From Amphiura filiformis (taxonomy: Eukaryota > Echinodermata > Ophiuroidea > Amphilepidida > Amphiuridae), in contig NC_092631.1 in NCBI RefSeq assembly GCF_039555335.1, forward strand, positions 496,001 through 560,000: DNA of 64,000 nucleotides, given 5' to 3'. Positions 53,607 through 64,000 of the stretch are shown here, piece by piece. The position numbers were made by a program, and so were the translations under genes. Position 1 is the stretch's first letter; every line of letters starts with the position of its first letter. A model generated the notes under the pieces. That model did not search any database and was not told the DNA's origin. It was given only the letters and a program-made list of their open reading frames with translations.

Positions 53607-54611
53607 GGGGAGAGCGGGGAGTGTTCGCCCTAGGGGCAGGTTCGCCCACCCCTTGTTTCTCAGCACTACGGCTATCAGGGAATTTGGTGATGGCAAAATT
53701 AGGTGACATAGGTCATTATAAACTTCTCATATTAGCTACGCGACATATAGGGACGTGTTCATCGAACTGCAGCCAAAACAAAAATATTACACCAAAATGT
53801 AATATTTTCTTGCATTTATAATGTTGTATTATCATTGATACATAAATACAGATGGTTTTAATGGAAATCTGTATTGGGAACATATGGGATTTGTCAAAGA
53901 TTTAATGCAGTTATAATCTCCTTATTCGATTTGTGTTTTGCATACCCTGAAGAAAATACAAAATGTGCACAAGGGGCTTGTTCGCCCTTTTGAGGATGGG
54001 GCATGTTAGCTCTATATCTTCCCGGGCGGACTTACCCCAAACTGGAGGGCTTAACCTGCCCCATCAGCGTATTATGCAAAATATTGATAATTAAACCATT
54101 AAACAAGGTAAAACTACTGAAAAACATGTTTTTTAAAGTTATGTGATATCGGTATTACTCATACCACAGTTTATGTCCTAATCCATTTCTCCACGAAGTT
54201 GTAAACATGATACGTTTAAGCTCACTTTGGACCCCTACATTTTACCCTGACCCGACCCTGCAACAAATTTAGTGACTCCCCAGAAGAGAATGAATGCCCT
54301 GTATACTCTTGCTAAATGTTTGCATTGAATATGTTATTGTTATGCAATGTTTAAACCTTTTTTGTGATTAGGGTGAACTTACCCCACCATATGGGTGAAC
54401 CTGCCCCAATATGGGGCAAGTTCGCCACTTTGCAAAACGTTTTTGTTTGCTCTATCCTGTTGCTATTGTAAGGCCTATAGATCTGGGATTGTGGCCGTAT
54501 ATAGCTAATACATAGGGCTTTCACATGGGCTAATCAGGTCATCCCTAACCTTAAAATTGACATCGCTAGGCTGGTCAGAAAAAAATAGGGCGAACACTCC
54601 CCGCTCTCCCC
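53607..54611. mobile_element. 1-kb TA-flanked element with GGGGAGAGCGGGGAGTG ends
   Basis: The inverted ends GGGGAGAGCGGGGAGTGTTC and its complement abut TA at 53605-53606 and 54612-54613, typical of Tc1/mariner-type elements. A paralogous unit at about 55375-55400 shows the empty site GAAGTAACTACTCACAGC, where TA is single. No transposase is encoded. Confidence 0.88.
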
Positions 54612-54613
54612 TA

Positions 54614-55560
54614 CTCACAGCTGATATAGTGTTGATTTACTGCAGTTATGGGTGTTGATAAGATGGAAGTAGCTATCTACTGCAAATATGGGTGTTGATT
54701 AAGTAGATATCTGCAGCGAGTGTTGATGAAGTAGCTATCTACTGCTGATATGAGTGTTGATGAAGTAGCTATCTACTGCCTACATGGGTGTTGATGAAGT
54801 AGCTATCTACTGCTGATATGAGTGTTGATGAAGTAGCTATCTACTGCTGATATGGGTGTTGATGAAGTAGCTGTCTGCTGCTGATATGGATGTTGATGAA
54901 GTAGCTATCTCCTGCTGATATGGGTGTTGATGAAGTAGCTATCTACTGCTGATATGGGTGTTGATGAAGTAGCTATCTACTGCTGATATGGGTGTTGATG
55001 AAGTAGCTATCTACTGCTGATATGGGTGTTGATGAAGTAGCTATCTACTGCTGATATGGGTGTTGATGAAGTAGCTATCTACTGCTGATATGGGTGTTGA
55101 TGAAGTAGCTATCTACTGCTGATATGGGTGTTGATGAAGTAGCTATCTACTGCTGATATGGGTATTGATGAAGTAGCTATCTACTGCTGATATGGATGTT
55201 GATGAAGTAGCTATCTACTGCTGATATGGATGTTGATGAATTTGCTATCTACTGCTGATATGGGTATTGATGAAGTAGCTATCTACTGCTGATATGGGTA
55301 TTGATGAAGTAGCTATCTACTGCTGATATGAGCTGTGATGATGTAGATGATATCTACTGCTGATATGGGTGTGGATGAAGTAACTACTCACAGCTGATAT
55401 AGTGTTGAGTTATGAGCTATCTACTGCTGATATGATTGATGATGAAGTAGCTATCTACTGCAGTTACGGGTGTTGATAAATTAGCTGTCTACTGGTGATA
55501 CAATTACTGAAGAAGTAGCTCTCTACTCCTGATATGAGTTTTGATGTAGCTATCTACTGT
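54614..55560 (+). repeat. 34-bp minisatellite array, segment D
   Basis: About 28 units, including a nearly identical run at about 54920-55190. It includes the empty-site unit described for the 1-kb element. Confidence 0.92.
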
Positions 55561-56110
55561 TGTAAGAGAAATTCACTGTTGGTAACTTCAAACTTGGTAC
55601 GGTATGAGTATATGTTGGCCTCATGTGCTGTACACTTTTGTGTCATGTTATTTGCATATTTATGAATATTAGTAGCTTAAAATGGCAAAAATTATGGACA
55701 GCCCTCATCATTACATTTACCCAATGCATACCTAGTAGTAGGCCCTCTGTTATAAATGCTAGTACATTGTTATGTTACTTACCTCATCTTGATGTTGCAT
55801 TCGTCAGCCTGAACTGGTGATTTCCTGTTGCTATATAAACATTCTTGTCAGCAAATTTACTGATATTCTGTTGATATGAATAACTGTTTTTTTAATTATG
55901 GGATTTTACCCAATTCTGTTCCCAAAGGGATGAGGCAAAACTTCATTCAGAAGCTATGGATGTAATCTGCTCATCTCTTGTTTGCTTAAACATTGGGGTG
56001 GTGCCATGGTAAAGGGTGGCAAAGATAATGAGGTGGTCCAGAAACCCTCGGTGGGGGTCAGGTGGCTGAAGCTAATTAGTTTTAACATGAAATATACAAG
56101 GAGAACACAG
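55561..56110. other. No gene seen
   Basis: No coding similarity or repeat structure was recognised. Confidence 0.4.
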
Positions 56111-56302
56111 CCAGTGGGCAAACTGAGCATATGAAAATTTGTAACATTATTGTAAAGTTATTACAACATTACCGCAAAGTTGTCAACAATGTTGTGGCAC
56201 AAACTTTCATATACGACCATCAGACAACCAAAATACAACCAATGAATGAATTCATTGTTTTGATGTCAATGCAACTAAGTTGCAAGCAGTTTTGCCCACT
56301 GG
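56111..56302. mobile_element. Small element with CCAGTGGGCAAA ends
   Basis: CCAGTGGGCAAACTG on the left is complementary to CAGTTTTGCCCACTGG on the right, over about 15 bases. Confidence 0.6.
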
Positions 56303-56807
56303 GTAACAAAGCAGAAATTTCATTATGGCTGCCGGATAGCTATTTTTAACAACGCATATGTGATGCGATCAAGCAAAATCAGATGGAACTCGGAAATACT
56401 GATTTGAGCTATAGCCAAACAAAGGAAATATTTCCTTTTGTTTCCGTTGTTTTGGATACTCTTTGAAACTGGTTGTTCAATTTCGATGGGGTTTTCAGAG
56501 TCAATAGAGAAGTGGGATTCGGATTGGCCAATTCAATCATCTGACAATTGTAACAACAGACCAATAATCTGATGGCCAATTACCCGTCAAAATGTTGGTC
56601 AATGCAGAGCAGTGTTCTTGAAGGTAACACAAAGCTTGGCGTATATGTCGCTGGTGTGCGCGTCAATCTGAGCAAGGGACTGCAGTTCTTCTCTGAAACC
56701 TAGTGTAGTCATTTCAAATGGACCCATTGGGGCATTTAGCATGTTTATTAAGCAGGCTTTTCAAAAATTGGATGGAGAGCAATCATTTTGATACAGCCTG
56801 TAATGCA

Positions 56808-57442
56808 GAAACAATTGAATACATGAATACAAAACCCACCCAAGTCCATGGGAAGTGATTTTGAGAGAAAAACCTGTGTATCATTTTAATTCCTTCAGTT
56901 AGATTTATCTGGTCAATATGGTAAAGTTTTACGTGCAAATGGGTGGGTTAAACTGTATTAGGTATGACGATTAGCATTTCAGGGACTTCGTGGGGTTCAT
57001 TTTAAATTTTGGACTTGGGTGGTTTTTGAATCATATACAAAGACAACAATGTTTGAATGAGATTGCCACTAGTAAGATAATACAAAATAAAGCACACAGG
57101 TATGTATAATGTTGATAAGCATTCTGCCATGTAATATAAACCATACACGTTCCTTTATTAAACCCATTTTTTTTTCAAAAGTCACTCTCCAGCAATGAAT
57201 GTGTTACAAGTGGACTTTTATACATACTGGATTTCAATCAATGTGTTACAAGACTTTTAAGTCATGGAATTGAGTGGTTCTTTCATATATGCTATTTTTC
57301 ACATGCTCAGTAGACACAGAGGATGAATTCAAGTTCTTTCATACATATGACAGGCCTATGTATAGCAACAATTTCCCATGCTTAACTTAATTTGGCCAGA
57401 GTATGGACTTGGGTGGGTTTTGTATTCATATATTCAATTATT
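56808..57442. mobile_element. About 635-bp element with 38-bp inverted repeats
   Basis: ATTGAATACATGAATACAAA and the following CCCACCCAAGTCCAT face their complement at 57405-57442, with two mismatches. It has no coding capacity. The exact outer ends are uncertain. Confidence 0.65.
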
Positions 57443-59480
57443 GTTAATTTTACTCTTACTGTGCTGCAAATAAGCACATTTGAATGTTTGGTTTCTATTA
57501 TTCTATTAGAATACTCTGTAGTGGTACCAAGTTCTCATTTCAGTGATTGATAAACTTGTGTTCAGTGGCTGAATTTTTTTCCAGGAGGCATTGATGATCG
57601 AGGGGACATGGATTTTTTTGGGGGTGGGTGGTAGGGGGGGGGGGTTTAAATCTGCCTACAAGTTTGCCTATATTTGTTGGATTTTCAGTGGATTGTGATC
57701 TGACTGGGGGGCTGGGCAGGGCAAAGCCCGTAATTGGATTGAAAATGACTCCACCATGGTGGTGCTACCACTGCATATTATACAACCTGTGAAATAATAT
57801 TTGACAATTGACATTACAAACAAAAAATATTTAAGTAACACAAGAAGTAAGATACAGTCCAGGGTGTACTTAAAGCAATAATGTGTGATTTGCATAAAGA
57901 ATAGATTCCAATTTAAATGTTAGTTTTCATTGATCATGTTGATTGCATTGTCCCCTTTTAATTTTGATGTAAAATGAAGAAATTGGATACTATTTCATTC
58001 CAGCGCCTACAATGCATACTATTGTCATGAATATTTAGCTTCATGCAGCTGGGACAAACAAACAAGACGTAAGATGTATAGCGATATGCGCACTGTTTAT
58101 ATGTTAAGACGTAAGACGAATAGCGATATGTACACAGTTTATACGTCAATGATTCAATAATAAACATGTACGCGATGTGTTTAGCCACCACTCGATCAGT
58201 GAACTCAGAATAAAACCAGAGATCTCTGGATTTAATATAAAAACTAAAATTTGTCTAATTGGAGTGTACTTCAGGCTTATTCTTTCACATGGTATTTTAG
58301 TACACCATTGGGCATTACAATCATGCAAAAACTAGAAATTCAAGAAAAATTGAGGGCATCACTGTGGAGCAAATCACATACATGTATTATGGCTTTAAGT
58401 TTTGTTTGAGTAGATAGGTAAATGCCTCCGAGAATTAAAACAAGTGGATCATTCTCTATACCAATTTTCCAAACTTTGTGCACCCAATAGATATTTTGTC
58501 AAATTAAAGGGGGGTAACCCTATTGGATTTGGATATGGATTGTCTTTAAAATTACATAATAATATCAAATATCGCCCCCTTTATGCTGCTTTGTGAAAAA
58601 AACGAGAGCATTTTCAGCGTAAATGTGAATAAATAGCTAAATTTGCAATCCAATACCTTGGCATACGTGAATTGCATTCTGGGCAGGCAAGCAACAACAC
58701 TGAACAATTCCCGTTCGTATGACGAATGCTGACATGCTGTACAATGCCCGGCCCGTATTGAATGGAAAATATTTGTTTTTTTCGTACCGTTTCAGAAAAA
58801 AAGGAGACAAAATATATTTCCCCTTGCAATATGTACATTTCAAATGAATATAAAAAAGTTTTGGTTAAAAATGGAGAGGAAAAAAAACCTGTCCGTTACT
58901 GGGTTTTGAACCGGGTACCTCTTGGGTATAAACATGGTGCGCTAACCAATTGAGCAATTCAGCCCACTACGTTCATCGTGGAATTTTTATAACTAGATCG
59001 GCACACCGTCTCCTCAGCAGTTAGTGTGGTTTGCTTTTTTCACAGAATGTGTATGACGCGAAACCAAAGTAGCTGTTGAGGAGACTGATGATTCGCAATT
59101 AATTCCCTGCCCAGAAATCCGAAGTAATTTTTAGTATTTACAAAATGGTAGCCTGTAAAAACCGCTGTGTTTCATAATTTCTCCGAAAATACATCGACTT
59201 GTAGCGTCAAATTTCAGGATAGTAATAAGAAAAATAGTATCTATTATGTGATACCAAAACCTCATCAACAATGAAAAAAATCGGGGGGATGATGCTGTCG
59301 ATCGGGTTACGGACCTTTAAGAACAAATATTGGCACTGTTTTTACTACAATTTCCAGAATGGGGCAAAATCTGTTTATATTTGTTTCAACAATTTGAAAA
59401 AATTTGAGAACGATAAAACAAATACAACCACAGTATACAAATGTACCCAAAATTGACCTTGGAAAAAAAGGGTGGCATTG
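57443..59480. other. No gene; contains a diverged hAT-type relative and a tRNA-like module
   Basis: Around 58600-58990 a stretch resembles the hAT-like family (TTTCAGAAAAAAAGGAGACA, ATATTTCCCCTTGC) and ends with a tRNA-like module in reverse orientation (GTTTTGAACCGGGTACC). The match is partial and ends are not defined. Confidence 0.45.
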
Positions 59481-59484
59481 ATAT

Positions 59485-60301
59485 TGTTGCTGTTTTGGCA
59501 TACTGTCGTATGACGAAAAATGCAGTTTTGAGAAAATCGCATTTAAAGGCCCACTGGAGAGCACCAAAGTAAAATATGTTTATTATTATCAAAGAATATA
59601 ATCAATTGTGACCGATTACAGCACGAATGAGCGTAAATGTCCTCAATTGTATTCTGAGTTACAGTGTAAAATGGGCATGAAGGTCATATTCATAGGTATT
59701 TCAATTTGGTGCTACGTGTATCTCATTAAATGAGGTACACGTAGCACCAAATTGAGGTACCTATGAATACGACCTTCATGCCCATTTTACGCAGTAACTC
59801 AGAATACAATTGAGGACATTTACGGCTCATTCGTGCTGTACGGTCACAATTATATATTTGTCTTTGTTTTCAACATAATACAAACTTTTTATTCATTCAC
59901 TAATTAGAAGCAATTAATCTAGATGTAAACTCATACGACAGTATGCCAAAATATGCACAATTTGACAACCTATATATATGTAATACATTAATTTATGATA
60001 CGCCATGTGATACGACAGTATGTCAAAACAATAGGCAACTACAGTTACACAGTGGCCTATGGCGACGTATCATGATACGACTATGATACGACTGTATGCC
60101 AAAACACAGAATGAAGATTTAGGGGGGGTTTACATGAAAGCCATGTCGTATCATACTAATTAGGGCCATATCTCATTAATTAAGTACATTTAGGTCTCAA
60201 AACTTTGTGAATATATAGAGTTTCATTCATAGATTTTGAATGTAACTCATTTTGCCCAAAAATCGTCATACGACAGTATGCCAAAACAGCAACGATATAA
60301 T
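59485..60301. mobile_element. Foldback element with CATACTGTCGTATGACG ends and internal palindrome
   Basis: GTTGCTGTTTTGGCATACTG at the left mirrors CAGTATGCCAAAACAGCAAC at the right. GATAT flanks both sides and may be a target duplication. Extra copies of ATACGACAGTATGCCAAAA occur inside. A separate long palindrome occupies about 59604-59850, with 115-base arms (CGAATGAGCGTAAATGTCCT and complement) and a short loop. Confidence 0.78.
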
Positions 60302-60560
60302 ACATTATAATACAACCTGTGAAATACTTGACAATTGACATTACCAAAAAAAATCTACATAATCTACATTAACAGTCAGACCTTTTATATACAAGTGTTA
60401 TCTATGTCTGTTTACAAGTATTATATATATTACATTTGTATACAAAATGACTATTTGTACAGTACTGTTTACAGCAAGATCAAAGTGTAATATGAACCAT
60501 ACAAAGTATAAAAAGTGGCACAAAGCAAACAAAAGTGACGGTTAATTTCTCACTTGGTAT

Positions 60561-61125
60561 CAGACGACGGTGGACGACATTATTCAATGTGGCATCAGCC
60601 AAAAGCGTAAACAAAACAGATAATATGACGGCAACACTGCCTGCACGTTGGACGCAATTATTTTTTCCCGAGCCAAGATGCATTTTTAGCTCTATTGGCC
60701 CCATTACAGAAAAAAAATGCACAAAATATATTTCCCAGTGCAATGTATACATTTTCACATGAAAATAAATAATTTTAGATTCAAAGAAAAAAGAAGAAAA
60801 TTTTTTAATCATTGCAGGGGGTGGGAATCGATCTCGGGACCCTCAGCGTGGGAGGCGAGACTCTTAACCATTACACCACGTAGTCGCATTGGTATACGTG
60901 GGGGAATTTTCAGTATATATCGTAACATATCGTGTGTTATTCATACAAAACATTCAAAAAACAGTACTTACAATGAGGTTCACTGTCGAACCTCAACGGA
61001 TTTAGACTGATAAAATAGTACTTAATAACATGCGTACAGTTTTGGAATAATTTGAGACATTTTTGTGTTTACGTGTAAAACCAATGACGACGTCAAAATT
61101 CAGTCAATCTTGGCCGGCCCCCCTG
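60561..61125. mobile_element. 565-bp hAT-like element, second copy
   Basis: It is homologous to 34937-35490 along its length. The 8-bp duplication CTTGGTAT (60553-60560 and 61126-61133) supports a separate insertion. It contains the tRNA-like module at 60818-60895. Confidence 0.88.
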
Positions 61126-61133
61126 CTTGGTAT

Positions 61134-61900
61134 GAAGTGTCTGAAGTTCAATATTGCATTATTTAAAAGCAACCCTTACTATTTCCACATACAAATACAA
61201 CTATTGAAAAAGGAAAACAATTACCGTGTTTTACTTGAAGTAAGCTCAATATTTTATTGAAAATAAAGCGTGGGTCTCCCGCTAGTATAATAATAATTGG
61301 AAATTATCCAGTTAAATTACATACCCATTGGCTGTTCCATTTAATTTATATACTTCCTCTGAAATGACCCCAAAATAGACTGTTCCGTTTAATTTACATA
61401 CTCCATCTGAAATGGCTGTTCCATTTAATTTACATACTCTCTCTGGAATAGTTTATCCCTAATCATATTACATAGCCTCACTGTGAATAAGAGAGACTGA
61501 CAACAGCAACCTATGGAGAGTAAGAGAGACGACTCCCCTGTGAGGGGACTCATTACAATTTCTTTATTTTAAGTGCTACGAGAGTGCAACCTACATTAAA
61601 CCCGCATGCAGAGCATGCAGGGTATCTTTATACTCGCATGCGACAGGCACGTCGCAAGCGGGGCACCCCACTTTTTTGCCACTTTTTTTGCCCTTCTACA
61701 ATGCCACTTTTTTTGCTAAAATGCAAATAATATTTCTAATATACCCCTTTTTGATGGAAACACATTAATTAATGTACGGCACCCGCGGTTGTATATGCAT
61801 CGTATAATTTATGTGACCTAATGTAATGTGCACCAAACGGAATAATGAAACTGAAATTCATAAATGAATTGAATAATGAAATTACAGTGATTATTAAGAC
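61134..61900. other. No gene; short local repeats
   Basis: A roughly 50-base unit with TGTTCCATTTAATTTACATA is repeated three times at about 61332-61452. The remainder is unassigned. Confidence 0.45.
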
Positions 61901-61919
61901 GGACTCCATGCTGAGTCTT

Positions 61920-62560
61920 AACTTAAATAGTGTAAAAATGATGCACAAAATGGCTTCAATTGTACCTTCATTTTGCAAAATTTCCCAAGTTCTGAGGGGG
62001 GAACATCCCCCTCAAACACCCCCTGCATAGTGGGTAAACAAGTGCCCATTTTCGCTTCTGTTTTCAACATTTGCCAGTTTTGGCCCTATGTTTAACACAA
62101 TTTATAGGCCTACAATAATAGGGAAAACTACTTGTCCACGACCGTCATTTCACAAATTTTCGGCTTTTTCAAACTAAACTTTTCTCACTATAGTGCTAAA
62201 ATGGTCCACCAAATCGCTTCAATTAGGTCTTCATTTTGCAAAAGTTTCTTACTTCTGAGGGGGGACATGCCCCCCCCCCTGCGTAGTGGACAAACAAGTG
62301 CCAATTTTCGCTTCTCCTTTCGACATTTGCCAATTTATGTTTCAACATAATTTATAGGCTATACAATAATAGGGAAAACTTGTCCACGAAATTCGCGCGA
62401 AAGGATTCATGGAACGCTCATTTCATAAATTTTCCGCTTTTTCAAACTTAAGTTTTCACACTAATAGTGCTAAAATAGTCCAACAAATCGCTTCAATTAG
62501 GTCTTCATTTTGCAAAAGTTTCTAACTTCTGAGGGCCTCCCTCAGACACCCCCCTGTGTC
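61920..62560 (+). repeat. Tandem repeat, unit about 270 bp
   Basis: CTTCAATTAGGTCTTCATTT-type starts occur at about 61953, 62215 and 62489, each followed by GCAAAAGTTTCT and an ACAAGTGCC...TTTCGCTTCT block. Spacings are about 263 and 274 bases. Its translated frames are not genes. Confidence 0.8.
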
Positions 62561-63750
62561 GCGCAAGCACGACGGCGGTCATTTCTTTACATTTTTTTCG
62601 GTGTCATATTGGGTCCATCTATTGGGCGCCCCACCTTTACACGCCTACAAGGGCACTAGGGCGCACATGTGGCACACCTATGGGCCCGAACTTGTAGATA
62701 TGCATTTTGCCCATTTTGGCCCCAGATTTTTAAGGCCAGGGGCCCCAGAGGCCCAAATGTTAAAACAAAGGGCCGGCCGTTTCTCAGCAAATAAAGTAGC
62801 TACAGGGCTCAGATTTGGTACATTAATAGATCTTTAGCATTATATTGTTATATGAATATAAGAGCTCCATATGTCACATAATATGTGCCCCATATGGATT
62901 TCCCATTCGGATTTTATAAATAAATAAATTTTGAATAAATAATGAGTACGCTTACCTTTCTGCAACACTTCCTGATACCATTGGGCATCTGCTGATAGCC
63001 AACATTTTAGCTGAAAACAGTCCCTTCCTATCATTTTTGAACAAAATATGGTTCAAAAGTGCGTACACTACGCTTATATACTGGCACAGCGAGGTAATGA
63101 CGAGAGCTATTTACGGTGGGGTATCTATTGTAAGCTATTAGGGTATAGTCAGGCCCTGGGTATAGTATATCTTCCCGCAAGTGACAAGATGTGTCAAGCT
63201 GGTGCATACATAAGGGCGGTATATTCAAATGGTATTGTCTGGATCATTGTGTATCGATTGCGCGCGTATACACGGATGTGTGTGGTCACTCCCAGGTTTT
63301 GACATGAATTACAAATGATGTCGTAAATGACCCAGCGTTTTCATTTTATTATTACAAAATTAATTGTCCTTTATCACGAGTCCTAGGAGTCATACCAGTA
63401 GTGTCTGACCGATTAGGTCCTTATCTGAATCGGCCGATTGGCCGATCAATACCCTCTTTGATCTGCTGATTTGATCACCGATCACCGATTTCCAATTCCC
63501 CAATTGTAAACAATGGCTGCCATCGCCGTGAGTAAATTTCACCCGTATGTTGAAAGGGTACTTGTACGCAAAGTATTACCATAATTATGCCAGCTCTGAG
63601 CACAAAAAGAAACACTCCCATATACATTTAAAATTCGTAATTTTACCATGATTATTCTAAATTCAATGCACCTTTTCCCCCTGATGTCCGAATCCATCGA
63701 ATCATTCGATCACCCCTTTTTAATATTGTGTTTACGTTCAAGTCAGTACC
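62561..63750. other. No gene seen
   Basis: No recognised coding frame or repeat with defined ends. Confidence 0.4.
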
Positions 63751-64000
63751 CAGCAAACACAAAAACGTTTTAAAACGTTTTAAATAAGTTATATTTTGGC
63801 TTTTGGTTTAGGTAAAACGCGTTTTAATAACATTAAAATGTCGGGTTATATAAAGGTCATGATAACGTTTTAAAACGTTTTGTATGAAAAACACACTACA
63901 ACAATATTTTTGAATGTTTTCAAAAAATGTTATTGTAAACTATTTTTGCAAACATTTTTGCCAAATATTGTGTCAATACTTAAATAACATTATGTTAAAA
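63751..64000. mobile_element. Truncated MITE with CCCAGCAAACACAAAAACG end
   Basis: The left terminus CCCAGCAAACACAAAAACGT is followed by repeated AACGTTTTAAAACGTTTT blocks, a pattern common in invertebrate DNA elements. The right end is beyond the window. Confidence 0.7.

Noticed and set aside
53607-54611. Coding region in the TA element
   Set aside because: No transposase-like frame is present. The 84-codon frame spans the element boundary.

Overview
The window looks like nuclear DNA of an invertebrate metazoan, most likely a non-vertebrate deuterostome such as an echinoderm or hemichordate. The basis is intron-rich animal genes with GT-AG junctions, AT-rich intergenic DNA, CR1/L2-type LINE fragments, a Penelope-like retroelement, many short inverted-repeat elements and tRNA-derived SINEs with a TTGGGCAAGGCACTTTATCC-type body. 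The species cannot be named from the sequence. No prokaryotic operons, rRNA or CRISPR array were found.

Left part (6.4-29.5 kb, + strand): twelve exons of a DHX15/Prp43-type DEAH-box splicing helicase lie in the correct order and give a recognisable full-length match, but the locus is broken. It has a 1-nt deletion in exon 3, a frameshift in exon 6, a scrambled motif VI, a reading-frame break at the last exon junction, and three mobile elements sitting inside coding exons: two DNA elements in exon 7 and a LINE in exon 9. Removing each insert restores the ancestral protein junction. Because introns are kept, this is a duplicated, unprocessed pseudogene.

Kinase-propeller genes (- strand): two paralogous two-exon genes encode a tyrosine-kinase-like (MLK/ZAK-like) kinase domain in one exon, fused by a phase-1 intron to a six-bladed propeller-like domain in the next. 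Gene 2 (44.3-48.3 kb, 560 aa) keeps the catalytic residues. Gene 1 (12.3-15.2 kb, 544 aa) is nested antisense in an intron of the helicase pseudogene and has lost the HRD catalytic aspartate, so it is a predicted pseudokinase. They are the only intact-looking protein-coding genes found.

Middle and right (31.8-41.3 and 52.4-55.6 kb): large arrays of a 34-bp minisatellite flank gene 2. One array was invaded by a 3.7-kb Penelope-like element (RT plus GIY-YIG) that leaves a 13-bp target duplication and has uninterrupted paralogous target sites nearby. That element was in turn hit by a 554-bp hAT-like element carrying a tRNA-like module. The other array was hit by a 1-kb element flanked by TA. From 55.6 kb to the end I see only repeats, foldback elements and unassigned DNA.
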